Source: Usnea hakonensis
Lineage: Eukaryota; Ascomycota; Lecanoromycetes; Lecanorales; Parmeliaceae
Assembly: GCA_013423325.1 (NCBI GenBank)
Contig: BLJB01000119.1
Location: forward strand, 1 to 64,000
Direction: 5' to 3'
DNA: 64,000 bases
Shown here: piece by piece, positions 1-11,997 of the stretch
Numbering within the stretch: the first letter of the stretch is position 1
Layout: the number at the start of each line of letters is the position of its first letter
The notes under the pieces: model-generated
Seen by the model: only the letters and a program-made list of their open reading frames with translations
Told to the model about the DNA's origin: nothing
Databases searched by the model: none
Translations under genes and position numbers: made by a program

Positions 1-588
1 TCAGGTGGTTGGTGTATCAGGTGTGTGTGCCAAGAAATCGCATTTTTTTTGAGCATGCTAAATTGTCAGCCACCCGAAGACATGCAGCGGGGGCCAAATA
101 AGCTCCGTTAGACTCCCTCCATGAGACCATGACTCTTGCCGCATTTGCTATGGAATACCTAAGGTATACCTTAGAATATGATCGATGAGTGAACAAAAGT
201 CCTGGAAAGTCAATCAGGAGAGAAGAAACAAAGATCATCTAAAGGCCCGTTCACTGTGTGGCACGATTGAGATGCAGGGCTTGAGAATTGGTTGTTACAT
301 GAGTAAAACGTCTCCTTTTTCCCTTCACCCTTCTCCCTTCTTGTTATTTGGACCTTTGGTTGGAGCAAGATCAGTCTATTCTCGCAGTCCTTTAGTGATC
401 AGCTTCTTCCCCGCAAGCTTAGGCCAAACCGGCATCCCACCGCCTGGGTGGCCTGAATCGAGGAAGATTTGCCTTGATTTTCTTCTATCGTGACCTTCCC
501 ACTCTTCATTGAGCCCCAACTTTTGTGAGGCTGAACATCGACTGCCTCTAGACACAATAACCTGAACATAGAGAGGGATTCTTCCATC
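1..588. other. 5' flank of first GMC gene
   Basis: No convincing gene is seen here; the short open frames lack family features. The stretch should hold the promoter and 5' UTR of the GMC oxidoreductase starting at 589. A perfect 16-bp palindrome built from TAAGGTA/TACCTTA arms lies at 159-174. C/T-rich blocks near 310-345 are typical of fungal core promoters. Confidence 0.5.
159..174. repeat. 16-bp perfect palindrome
   Basis: The 16 bases at 159-174 equal their own reverse complement. The arm TAAGGTA/TACCTTA recurs in other intergenic stretches of this window, for example near 9170, 27100-27190 and 63690-63920. A regulatory role is only inference. Confidence 0.5.
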
Positions 589-2354
589 ATGGCGGAACTA
601 TCAGAACACTTTGATCTGATCATCGTGGGTGGAGGGACTTCAGGGTGTGTACTAGCATCTCGTCTACACCAAGGCGACCCATCCAAGTCAATCCTTCTCA
701 TCGAGCGAGGCCCAGATGAGCGAACGCATCCACAGATAACCAACCCCTTGGCGGCCCCTCTGATTCCAGTGACAACGAATCTGTCGTCTAAATATGATAC
801 TGTCCCTCAAGCAGGACTCGGCAAACGCAGCATCCTGAATTTGGCCGGCAATATTCTCTCCGGCTCAAGTGCTATCAATTATGGCATGTGGTCAAGAGGT
901 GATAAAACCGACTATGAGCAGTGGGCAAAGTCATCCGGTGACGATCGTTGGACTTACGAGCGGATGATGCCTTACTTCAACCGCAACGAGCATCACCATG
1001 ATCCTGATGCAGACCCAAATCTCCATGGCTTCAATGGTCCAATCCACACTATTTCAGGCCGCCAATACCCTCTACGTGATTCAGTATACGAGGCATTCCA
1101 CGCTGTCGGCTACCAGGATAATCCAGACGCCAACAGTGGGAACCCGCTTGGCCTTGCCAAATACACGGAAAATTGGCACAAAGCAACTCGCCAACCCGCA
1201 GGTACCGCCTACTCCCTTACCGGCGTCAACGTGATGACCGACACTACGGTCCGCAAAATCATTCTCAAAGACGATTCAACCACAGGAAAATTGCTCGCCA
1301 CAGGTATTGAACTCGTCTCCGGCCGCCAAATCTATGCTCGAAGAGAAGTCATCATCTGTTGTGGGGCTCACAAAACACCGCAGCTCCTCATGCTTTCTGG
1401 TATCGGACCCGAAGCCGAATTAGCCAAGCATGGGATCGACCAGCTTGTTGACAGCCCTTTCGTCGGACAGAATCTCTTCGATCACCTTGCACTTGGTATG
1501 GCCTGGAAACTTAAATCCTCTATCCAGCAACAAGGGGCAGCTCTAGGGCATCCTGAATGGATGAACAAACCTTCCAATGCAGAGGGCATGCCTATGGAAT
1601 GGATCGCGCACGCCAGTGTCCCCCCTTCAGCCCTCCTGCCTGCCCTGCAAGCAGACGGTGCCACGCTTACTGCTCCAAAGCAGCTCTTGTTAAAGGAGCG
1701 TGTCCACAGTATGATACTCATAGCTTACGGCCCCATGGCACTAGGTCCGAATCAATCTATTCCTATGGACGGCTCGCATATCTCCACCATAAGCCTGCTC
1801 TTCCAACCTACGTCACGCGGCATCCTCACCCTCTCTTCCGCTAACCCACAGGACCACCCAGTCGTTGACCCAGCGTACTACTCCACCCAAACAGACAAAG
1901 TGATACTACGTTCCGCCGTCCGGAACACCCTACGCGTCATCGAAACCCCCGCCATGCAAGCCATCATCGACCACGAATCCCCACCAGCAGGCTACCCCCA
2001 CTAACAAGCACCTCCACCGACTCAGACCTAGACGCCCGCATCGCCGGCTTCGGAACCACAATCCACCATCCAGCCGGCACGTGCGCCATGGGAACAGTCG
2101 TAGACGGGCGACTCAAAGTCAACGGCGTAAACAGGCTCCGGATCGTCGACGCGAGCGTCTTCCCGGCGCCCGTCAGCGGAGCGTTGCAAGCCAGCGTGTA
2201 CGCCACGGCCGAACTGGCTAGTGATTTGATCCTAGGGGATATCAGAAAGGGCGCCGGGGATGCCGTCGAGGCTGTGACGCCGGCGGAATTGGTGGCTGAA
2301 ATGGCGGATGCGGTTCGCGGTGCTGTTTCGACTTCTCTCTCTCTAGGTACTTGA
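589..2354 (+). CDS. GMC oxidoreductase, frameshifted near its C-terminus
   Basis: FAD-dependent glucose-methanol-choline oxidoreductase, probably an alcohol or polyol dehydrogenase/oxidase; the substrate is unknown. The N-terminus has the FAD dinucleotide fold ([16 protein letters not shown], about residues 10-27), then the [15 protein letters not shown] signature and a [16 protein letters not shown] signature. No signal peptide, so probably cytosolic. The first frame stops at 2002-2004. The missing C-terminal GMC domain continues at once in another frame (about 1996-2354) with the active-site block [11 protein letters not shown] and then RIVDASVFP. Adding one C to the 5-C run at 1995-1999 would join the frames, so the lesion is either a true 1-bp deletion or a base-calling error. 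The second catalytic His/Asn position seems to be Ala in the [10 protein letters not shown] block. Start chosen at the first ATG, just before the FAD motif. The family is certain; functionality is doubtful. Confidence 0.85.
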
Positions 2355-2786
2355 AAATGTTTGTTTTTGTTTTTTTGCACAAGTGCCTAGTGCTGTTGTG
2401 AATTCTGCTCGTCGGGCACGCAGGGTCAGAATAATTTTTCGGTTCTTGACGGGTAGAGAAAAGACTGGGTCTTGAGTACATGAAGGTCGGCGGGTTTTTG
2501 GGAGCCTATCAGCGACCTCGCACTTTGATTGTTTTGAGTCAGATATGAGGGCTAAGGCTCTCACATAGCCATGATCAAGACGGAAAAGTATTGACGCCGC
2601 ATATGTAGCAGTTTAATAGCATTTCACCGAGAGACCCAGTAACAAGCGTTAAAACATCCATATTGACCATGCAGTAATTTATGTTAAAGAGCCACATCGA
2701 CCCTCTCTATCCATGCCAGCGCTTCCTATGCCAGAAAGAAAGAAAAGAAAGAAAGAAAAAAAATCTCCACCATGTCCCACCATCCC
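2355..2786. other. convergent intergenic region
   Basis: 432 bp between the 3' ends of the GMC gene (+) and the AAA ATPase gene (-). It holds T-rich and A-rich patches that could serve 3' end formation for both genes. An AAAG/AAAAG-rich tract lies near 2738-2762. No gene is seen. Confidence 0.5.
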
Positions 2787-5700
2787 TCAACCCAAATTCC
2801 TCACCCTCGCCGCATCACTCCCAACCTTCTCCTCCCCCCCCGTCCGATACCCAAAACCCCCCTTCTTCCTCCTCCCCCTCCGATCGCCATACTTTTCATC
2901 AAACTTCCTAATCGCGCTCAAACTGCCCATATCCTCGCTAATACTCGCGCTGATCTCATCCATCGCCGTTTTGAAATGCCTGGTGTGGAGCGTTCGCTTT
3001 GCGGGGTATTCATACTTCTCGGTCTTGGTCTGATCTTGAGCGTGAGAAGCCGCGGTGTCGAACTCCTCGCGCACGCAGGCGAGGGCGGCCGCCACGCAGA
3101 GGTTCTTGAGGTCGGAGCCGGAGTAGAAGGGGGTTTGGGAAGCGAGGTCCGAGACGGATACGTCGGGGTCGAGGAGTTCGTTTTTGAGGTGGATTTTCAA
3201 GATTGCTTCCCTGTCCTTCTCGACTGGGAGATCGATGAGTAGGCGGCGAGGTAGTCGACGCAGTGAGGCTTCGTCGAGATCAAAGGGACGGTTGGTCGCA
3301 ACCATGATGAAGGCGGAAAGCTCCGTCATGCCGTCCCATTCGCGGAGAAACTGATTGATGAGTTCGCGATGACTGGTTCTGTTGCCGCCACCGGTGCGGG
3401 CGCCAAGGATAGCGTCTGCTTCGTCGATGAAAATGATGCAGGGAGTGAGCTTCTTAGCTAGGGTGAAGATTGCTCGAATGTTCTTTTCGCCTTCGCCAAC
3501 GTACATGTCGTAGACATCTGCAGTCGGTCAGTGAAGGATTCTTAAAAATGGAGGCACAAAGACATTACCGGAGCCGCTGACTTCGAGCACAGTGGCTCCG
3601 CTCTCTTTCGCTACGGCTTTGGCGAGCAGTGTCTTTCCAGTACCAGGAGGGCCGTAGAGTAGAAGGCCCGGAATCCTGTCGGTGGCGAGTACACCGTATG
3701 TGAAGGCGTCCGGGCGAACGAGTGACAGAGAAGTCAGAGTCTTCAAAGCGTCTATGGTTTGTGGTGAAGCTTGGACATCGGCAAAAGTTGTTCTAATGTT
3801 TTCAGGGTCCACGACACCGCTCAGCAGCTTCTTCTCGTGCTCGTTGCATGTCTTTCGTAGGTTTCGTAACCGTTCCTTAGGGTCTATCACAGACTCAGAG
3901 CTGGTGGAGACGGTCGCCTTGTCTCGTTGGTGCTTCACCCAATTGACTTTTGCGGTATCGCTCATTTCTATGATTTGCAAAGCCTTTTCAATGTGTTTGA
4001 TTGCCATTTCTTCTGATCCTTCAAGTAAGCCCAAAGCTGTTGTTGCCGCTCTGCTGACTCTATCAAGCGACCAAACAGATTCTTTCATATTTGATAGGAA
4101 GGCTGTCTCGGAATCAACAACAACATTCCTGTCTGCGATAATAAAAGCGACTTGAGCAGGCACTGGCGCCGTTCGACGGAGCATATCTTTGATATGACGC
4201 ATGTTGATCCATTTGATTCCCTCCCCGTGACTCTGTGCAAATGTACCCACGGTCGATATTTCATTGACAGGAGTTATGATAGTCCTGGCTGGTAAATTTC
4301 TAGGGTCTCTTTGCACATGGTCGACTCCGGACCTGGAGAAAGATGGCATGAGCTCATGAGACGAGGCAGTGCCAACGATTAGTACTCTCTCGCCCTCTCG
4401 GCGCCTTGCCTCTACTAGCTCGTGTAGTTTATCGAGGTACCTGCTGCCACTAATGGTCGATCTGACCTGGGGATAATCTTGAACCAGAATAATCAATCCC
4501 TCAGACCCACGTTCAGCGAGACGAAATGGACTCTCTGAAGACCCGTCTTGCGGATGATGAGAGACAGAGGCTAACTTTCCCGCCTCCTCTTCTTTTTCTT
4601 GGGTGATCAATGCCCTCCCAGCAGCTTTCATTGCCATTCTCTTGATCTCAGGAGCGTTGAGCATCGTCTCCACGAGCATGCTCAATTTCATATCCGGAGT
4701 TGTGTCCCTCAGCTGGACTACAGGCTTCGTTCCAATTGCTCTTGGTTGCTGAGGAGAACCAGCTTGTGACACAAGAGGCTTGAACAAATCTTGGAGGCTG
4801 TTTGCTGTAAAGGTCCCAACATGAATTGCATTAAATCCACCTACACGACGATCCTTATTTTCCGTACTTTCCTCCATTTCTTCCTCCGACTCATCGAAGT
4901 CTTCTTCGTCAGGCGGATCCTCTGACCTTTGCCGAAATGACGTGGCCGTAGCCTGGTACGCGTCATATCCCAGAGTGCTTGTAGTGTTGCTGGAAAATGT
5001 TGTTGGATCATCCATGTAATCGCCGCCTATCTCGGCAATGTCTTGTGGTGTGAGGTGTAGGAGGTCTGTTGAATTTTCCGCCGCCAATTGAAGCCCAATT
5101 ATGTCCAAGAAAGGGGTACCACCATTTTTGGGGCAGAAAAGAACGACATGTGGTTTCCGAGATGCAGAACTTTCTGCACGCTCCCATGATGGAATTTGAA
5201 GTCCAGCTGACACGGCGGATGATATTTCACTCATTGTGATGGAATCCAGTAGGGACGGTACAGGTTGAGATTGTGAGGAAAGGCCCTCATCAATCTGCTG
5301 CTTATTGTCGCCCTCATCTTCATTCTCCGAATTTGCATTTACCGAGCTACCATCCTCGGTAGTAGCTCGTCCCTTCTCTTGTACAGCCTGGCCCACACCA
5401 CCTCTTCCGAACGCGCTTGGCCAATCTTTTGCGCCTGTAAGAGCCCGGTCTCCTCGAAGCATCACATTTTGATCCAAGAACCATGGCGGGATGTGGACTG
5501 GCGATAATTTTTCTCGTGCCTTGACGTTCCTTCCAGCCCTTCTGGAAGCCGAGCCATAATTGCTCATGTCTTTCGGCTTGGGAGGATTGTCCGGGGCGCC
5601 ATTAGGGTCTTCTACCGCAATTTCTGGTATAACTGACGGCTTTTCGGAGCCAAGTGCATTAATTGGCTGCTCAGCGAAGTGGTACTCAGGCGCACTGGGA

Positions 5701-5840
5701 CGATCTTCATCGCGTTGAGGATTGGTGGTGTGAAAGGTACGTTGCGGACGGGGTAATCGTCGGCCTGCGACAAAGCGGCACACTTGAGGGCGACAGCAAC
5801 TGGAGGTTGCCCGTAGGGTTCTCCATGCTAAGGTACGCAT
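2787..5840 (-). CDS. mitochondrial AAA+ ATPase, MSP1/ATAD1-like
   Basis: Two exons: 5840-3569 and 3517-2787, with a 51-bp intron at 3518-3568 (GTAATG donor, CTGCAG acceptor); 1,000 aa. The ATG at 5840 is preferred to the one at 5948 because residues 1-40 then form an Arg-rich, acid-free presequence typical of mitochondrial import (MRTLAWRTLRAT...). The N-terminal ~680 residues are low-complexity and poorly recognisable. One AAA module lies at the C-terminus: Walker A GPPGTGKT near residue 730, Walker B IIFIDEADAIL, an arginine-finger-like LRRLPRR segment and sensor ATNRPFDLDEAS. The splice restores SGSDVYDMYVGEGEKN across the junction, which supports the intron. By family similarity it resembles membrane-extracting ATPases of the MSP1/ATAD1 type, but the long N-terminus means the exact orthologue is not proven. 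Confidence 0.85.
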
Positions 5841-6996
5841 CAAGTCGAACTTGTGCTTGACTTCAAAGCATTGAAGAATCGCCTCGTCGTGGTGTTGCTT
5901 GCGTGCTTGCTTGGCTTGGCAATGTGTTAGTAAGCTCGGTCTTAACACTGGTGCACAGGAACCGGATATAATATGACGGGAGAGAAGAGAGATTTAGAAC
6001 TCACTTCTACAACAATTACAACACTTGTAAGTGATACCTAATAAGCTAAAGTATGACTTGTCCTCAATTAATCACAAGATAGGTAGCATATATGGAAACG
6101 GGAGAATCTGCTTCCGATGCTGCTCCATCAAAAGCCACAAAAATGCACACAATGAAGGAAATCTTCTCATGCTCACTGAATTCTTCATTGAAGAAATTAT
6201 AATAAAGTCATTACTGGCGTGGGAACACTGGAATGTCACTCGACTTTCTAGATTAGGAGGACTTTCTGCTCTATGTAAAGGGGAAAGGAGATGAAGAGCG
6301 AAACAGAGCACATGCGTTTAGAGGCGAGTAGGGAGGACATGCAATTGAAGCGGAACACTAATAAGCTATACGTCTAAGTTGGAAGGAGGCTGAGGGATTG
6401 TGTCTAATTACTTTCGTTTGAGCGACCAGCTGAGTCTGACAAGGTAGAGAAAAGTCCTGGAGCATTACCCAGCTTGCAAGGTTCGAAAAACATGATACTC
6501 CATCATGATGAACATCGCTATTCAATGGACTCCGATCAGATTGTCAGACTCAGGACCTCGTCATTGACAGGCACTAAACCCAGGCTACATCATCGATTTT
6601 GTACAAGGCCGCTGATAAGGCAGCTGACTCTGGTGGACTATGTTAGGACTCCTTGTATCTTCGGGTTTGGAATCGATGGCAGGTCAGGTCGTCGCGTCAT
6701 CGTGATGAGTACAGCAGATGCGTACGAGAAGTAAGCGCGAAAGCCGAGCTTTTGTTGACACGATGTGAAGCACCAATGAGCGATCACCAGATCTTTCCTT
6801 TAGTCCTAACACTTCCCCACTCAACACTTCCTAGTCTCTCTCGCTATGAATGACTAGCTCTACGTCAATATATTCCATGCCTCGCTACCAGATAGCTCCT
6901 TCGCTGTCGACCAACCTTGCAAACACTCCTTGTTGCTCGTGATTGTTGGGCCAACCACCTCATTAGCTGTGGTCATCTGCGTGTCCCTTGCTCGAT
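5841..6996. other. divergent promoter region
   Basis: About 1.15 kb between the divergently transcribed AAA ATPase (-) and 2EXR-type gene (+). Small open frames (for example 6031-6294 and 6474-6734) show no family features and are not called. CT-rich stretches at 6795-6845 and 6880-6935 probably belong to the core promoter of the gene starting at 6997. Confidence 0.45.
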
Positions 6997-8751
6997 ATGG
7001 GTGAGCGAGGTTCCATCCCTACGACTTCTACCCCTCACTTACTCATTTTTTGAGTAGCAGCCCATGATACTGAGCCTACAACGGCGACCGTCCAGTGTGT
7101 TCCGCATGATTTTCAGGGGCCTGACATCCGCCCGGCGACCGACCGGGCTCTTAGCGCAGCGTCGTCCTTCCCACATATATCAGTCGCCGACAGAAGCTCA
7201 GACCTTCATGAATCTTGTGACACCTCTTCAACGAATGACACCATTGCCGATGCTGAAGACAGCTCGGCGGCCAACCAAACGGAGACCTTCTCTCCACCAG
7301 ATGCTGTCGTTGTTCAAGTCAGCCCAGCGATCAACACCACTAACCAATCTTCCGATGTCGATGTTGCGGAAGCCACTCAAGAAAAGACCGAAGCTGGCAG
7401 CTCTCCCGATCCCATCCTCGCTGTCGCCGAAGACCCAGCGACTACTGATGAACGGGTCGAGATTTTCAGATTCACGGATCTCGCTCCCGAAATCAGAAAC
7501 CGTATCTACCGTTTCATTCTTGGGCCGCCGCAAGATCCATCCATCTGCTTGACCCAGATTCTTGATAAGCGTCCCCTCGGGGCTCAAAGTGAAGATATCG
7601 ACATCGACAACACTTTTCGTATCAAGACCCTTGTCCCAAACCCGAAGCATAACGACCCGAACTGGGGCTTTACTCATGAGGTCGATCCGAATGATCTTTC
7701 CATACTTCTGGCATCGAAACAAATTTACACAGAAGCATGCCTTTTCTTCTACGCCACAAATTGCTTTTCCTTCACAGATACAGGGCTGCTTTATCGCTTC
7801 TTGAAGAACATCGGATACACTCGCCGCCAACATTTGACCATGATATACTTCTTGTGGCGCGGAGAGGACGCGAAGGAAGCCTTTCGTCTGTTGAAGACCT
7901 GTCGACGGCTCACAAGCGTTCAATTCACCGTCCCTTGTAGCCATCCGCCGGGCTACGAAGCCCTGAAAGAGGTAAAGGCAGAAACGGCCAAAGCCCGCGC
8001 CCTCGTTCACTTCACTGCCCCACAACTCCAACATAGTAGCTGTTTCGGAGACTACCAATGCCATTGCAACTGCAATATGAGAAGTTCCTACGCACCAGCA
8101 TCCAATCTCCAAGAAATTGAGCAGGCGATGATGAGACCTCGCCGCAAACAGGACTTGCCAGAAGCCGAAGAGGTATTCGATCTGTTCAACCCAAAGCGTG
8201 AGTATTTCAAGAGATCGGAGGACCAGGAGTTGCTCGGGGAGAAAGCCGCATTCAATGAATTTATCGACAGGATCGAATGGAAGGGAGCGAGGATCTCGTA
8301 TCTAGGATATCGAAACAAGACTCTGGAAGCGAGTCAGCACCAGACGCTCAAGGGGCAAGCTGCCGATGATTACTTCCGGGATTTTGCTGCCAAGCTCGCC
8401 GCAGACAGGAGACAAGTGAGGAGAGAGGAGTACTGGGGCGCAAAGCATGCCGAATTGAAGGAGCAAAAAGAACAAGAGGAGCAACGGAAGCGCGAGGCAA
8501 AGGAGGCGAAAGAGCTTGCCATCAAGCGGCGCAAGGTCGTGAGAGCACTCAAGTTGAAGTTCGCTCGGGACAATAGGGAGCAAGCTAAGAAGATGGCGAG
8601 GGAGGCGACGGAATTAAAACGGAGGACCGTCAGGGAGGCGAAGGAACGTGAGAAGATGATGGCTCGAGAGGCCAAGGCACTGAAAAAAAAAGCTGGTGAA
8701 TCAAAGCCAGGTGATGAGAAGAAGACGAAGAAAGGGAGTGAAGAAGCTTGA
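6997..8751 (+). CDS. 2EXR/F-box-like domain protein with charged coiled-coil tail
   Basis: Function unknown; a fungal-expanded family. Exon 1 is only 4 nt (6997-7000, ATG plus G). A 60-bp intron at 7001-7060 (GTGAGC donor, GTAGCAG acceptor) is followed by exon 2 at 7061-8751; 564 aa. The frame upstream of the first in-frame ATG of exon 2 is open without any ATG back to 7054, and splicing supplies M-A-H-D-T-E. Residues ~2-130 are Ser/Thr/Asp-rich and disordered. The F-box/2EXR core FRFTDLAPEIRNRIYRFIL lies near residue 135, followed by the usual SKQIYTEACLFFYATNCFSF block. A Cys/His patch (CHCNCN) sits near residue 345. The last ~120 residues are a Lys/Glu/Arg coiled coil with repeated REAKE units. 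F-box-type proteins often act as ubiquitin-ligase adaptors, but 2EXR members are largely uncharacterised. Confidence 0.8.
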
Positions 8752-9414
8752 AATGAATATGGTCACTGTGTCGGATTGAGGAACGGTCCATCAACGGTAA
8801 GGAGCTTCTTGTCACGCAAAGACTTCGAGACCCTGTACTTGACCGAGAAGAGCTGTCCCGGCGCTACGATCGTCTCCCTGTACATATATTGCCGACAAAC
8901 CATTCCAACACGCTGTTGGAAATCGCATCAGGTAATCCTGTGCTGCTAGTATCAATATCAATTCCAATTCAATCACATTGGTCGCTTTATAATAAGTCAA
9001 TTGCGCTTTTGAATGTCCTGCCCGTGCTCCCCTTCTTGCCCCACGAAAATCAATCTCCATCCACCAATAGGGATTGGTTAGAAGTACAAGAGTCGACTGT
9101 ATGAGCGAGCCTCCCAGAAAGTGATGTTATTTATTGTACTTTAGGTAATGCACCTAAGGAAAGGTCGCCTCGGGTACCTTAAAATTCAGGCCACCCTTGT
9201 AATCTAATCTAAAGTACCCACTTTACGTCACCGATCTGAAGAGAAAAGGGGAAACTGGGTTCAAACACGGCGATAAGGATAACCCCACTTAAACTAATTG
9301 CTCTCTAGAACCACGTTGTTGTTATTTGTTCCCTGAGGTACCTACAGGTACCGATAACTTACCCTTGTGATTTCTTCATTTGATATCCAATTGAACAATT
9401 CTCAAGCAGAAACA
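8752..9414. other. intergenic region
   Basis: Tandem (+,+) spacing of about 660 bp carrying the terminator of the 2EXR gene and the promoter of the DUF726 gene. TACCTTA/TAGGTACC-type motifs are present at 9140-9185 and 9335-9350. No gene is seen. Confidence 0.4.
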
Positions 9415-11997
9415 ATGTTAGTATAGTGTCGCCGATAGCAACATGGAGGCCATTGAGCTAATAATGACAGGGAGAGACACCCTCCGGCCAAGCAGGGAGA
9501 AGCCAAGGAAGAATCTCTGACTACAATACTCGATGAAGATCAGAGAGGGGAGCTTACCCTCCTCATCGCCAGCGTTGCGGCTGCCATGCGCAAGACTATC
9601 ATCTCCAGCTTTGACGCCTCTGTTGGCATCTCAAAAGATCTCGTCCAAGAGCTCACCACGTCTGAAGATGACAAGATTACGAACCCGAATGTCGATCCTG
9701 GTACAGTGGACGTCGCCAAAATGGATGCAGAGCGGAAGCTGAAAGAGCGGCGGGAAAAAGAGCTCAGCGCTCCAGCTATGAAGGAACTCAAACAAGCATC
9801 GCTCAAGTTCTTTGACGAATGGCGGAGTAGTGTCATCTTGAGGGTTGGGGAAGTCGTCAATTCCAGAGAAGAGGCCTCTTCTCAGATGAGAACCGCAAAG
9901 GCACCGGACTCCGCTATTCACGCTCCGTCAGATGTCAAGGTCGACCCATCCAAGCCTACCGAATCAGACAAATCCGCAGCTGCGTCATTGTTCAAGATCT
10001 ACCCTCCAATCGATACACCTCTCGCATCGCTTGATGAAAAAACCAAAATCCTAATAATACATTCGATGTTACTGCTTATGCTATCTCTGGAACACTACAT
10101 TGGCCCGTCACGCGTCCTCCTTCTCTACATGACCTCCTCGCTTAAGCTTCCGCTGAAGATTCTGACTGAAGATGAAGAGAAGATGGCTAAAGGTCTGCTT
10201 GAAGCCGCGAAGCACATGTCTGGAGATGCTGAGGCAAAGAAAAAGGTGGAAGAGAACAAAGACTCAAGAAAATGGAAAGTGGGGCTAGCCACAGTCGCAG
10301 GAGCTGCCCTCATTGGCGTCACTGGAGGTCTAGCCGCACCGTTGGTAGCGGCTGGTGTTGGCAGCGTGATGGGAGGTGTAGGCCTAGGTGCTACCGCCGC
10401 AGCGGGCTATCTTGGCACCGTGGCTGGAAGCACAGTGATTGTTGGTGGATTATTTGGAGCTTACGGCGGACGAATGACTGGGCAGATGATGGACAATTAT
10501 GCGCGACAAGTCGAAGACTTTGCGTTTTTACCAGTTCGAAAGGATGGCAAGGACATTGAACAAGAAGACGAGAAAGAAGCCAAGAAGCTAGCCCAGAAGT
10601 CGAAACAAGTAGAAAAGTCGTTGGACACTGAAAGCGGCGTTCAAAATCCTCAAGATGGCCAGGGTACAACTACACCAAAGACTCACCATTTCCCACATCA
10701 CTTTAAGAAGGAAAGCAAAGACGACAAGGAGGGTGTCGAGGATCCGGCCCAGCGCCGTCTACGTGTCACCATCGGCATCACGGGCTGGCTGACCTCGAAG
10801 TCGGAGGTTGTCACTCCATGGCGTGTGCTTGGCCATGATAGCGAAGTCTTTGCTCTACGTTTCGAACTTGAAGCGCTCATGAATCTTGGTAACAGTATAA
10901 GCGCAATGGTATCGTCCGCCGCTTGGGGCTATGCCAAGTCAGAGATGATCAAAAGGACAGTCTTCGCCGGGCTCATGGAGGCAATGTGGCCCCTTGCCCT
11001 CCTTAAAGTGTCACGAGTGGTCGACAACCCTTTCTCGGTCGCTCGAAGTCGTGCCGACAAAGCCGGTGAGGTGCTTGCCGACGCGCTGATCAACAAAGCC
11101 CAAGGCGAAAGGCCGGTCACATTGATTGGGTATTCTCTTGGCGCACGAGTGATATACACCTGCCTCATGAGTCTTGCCAAACGGCGTGCATTTGGCCTTA
11201 TCGAATCAGTTGTATTGATTGGGGCTCCAGCACCCAGCACCACGGCCGACTGGCGCGTCATGCGCTCCGTCGTAGCCAGCAGGCTTGTCAACGTCTACAG
11301 CGAAAATGACTACGTCCTCGGATTCCTATACCGTACAAGCAGCATCCAATACGGCGTCGCCGGCCTCCAAAAAATAGAAGGCATCCCCAGCGTCGAGAAC
11401 GTCGACGTCAGCGAGAGCGTAAGCGGCCATCTCCGCTACCGCTACCTCGTCGGCCACATCCTCAAACGCATCGGCTTCGAAGACATCGAGATCTCCGCCG
11501 TCGCCGCCGAAGAAGCCGCCCTGAAGAAAATGGACGAGGAGGACGCGAGGAGAAAATACGCCAACAAAGCCAAAGCCGAGGGCCAACGCGTCCTCAAAGA
11601 CAACCCCCTCGGCGTCGGCAAAGATGGCGACGGCGAGAAGAGCAAAGAACAGCAACAAGCCGAGTCCTCCGCCGCCGAAGCCGAGGCCGCGCAAATGGAA
11701 CTCGAGATCCGGCACGAGACGCAGAAAGGCATGCTGCAGTCCGCGTGGGGATACCTGCCCCGGAAACTGCGCGGTGAGAAGTCAAGCGGTGATAGGGAGG
11801 GCAGGGCCGCGGCGAGTGCGGATACGGGTGCGTTGCCAGAGGTTCGAAAGGTGGAGGAGAAGCCGCAGCAGGGGGCTGGGGCGTGGGCGTCTAGTATTGC
11901 GGGAGGGGGGAAGGAGGGTTTGAATAAGGCGTCTGGGTGGGCGAGTGGGTTGGCTGGGGGGCTGATGGGGGGTGGGGGCAAGCCTAAGGAGTCTTGA
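9415..11997 (+). CDS. DUF726/TMCO4-family membrane alpha/beta hydrolase
   Basis: Homologous to the DUF726 family (human TMCO4, yeast Mil1/YFL034W), a membrane protein with a lipase-like fold. A hydrophobic helix pair (residues ~170-200) and a long Gly/Ala-rich hydrophobic stretch (GLATVAGAALIGVTGG onward, ~residues 260-320) should be in the membrane. The hydrolase part has ITGWLTSKSE, then the nucleophile elbow GYSLGAR near residue 545, VLIGAPAPS, and a YRTSS...YLVGHILKRIGF end that is well conserved. The C-terminal ~170 residues are charged, then Gly-rich. The frame is open and conserved-looking upstream of the ATG at 9586 (EDQRGELTLLIASV), so the start lies further up. The model used is exon 1 at 9415-9420 (M-L), intron 9421-9495, exon 2 from 9496; 835 aa. 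This 6-nt first exon is tentative. The substrate is unknown. Confidence 0.8.

Noticed and set aside
7228..8112. Minus-strand frame of 294 codons
   Set aside because: It lies antisense to the 2EXR gene, which has clear family motifs and a consistent start; this frame has none.
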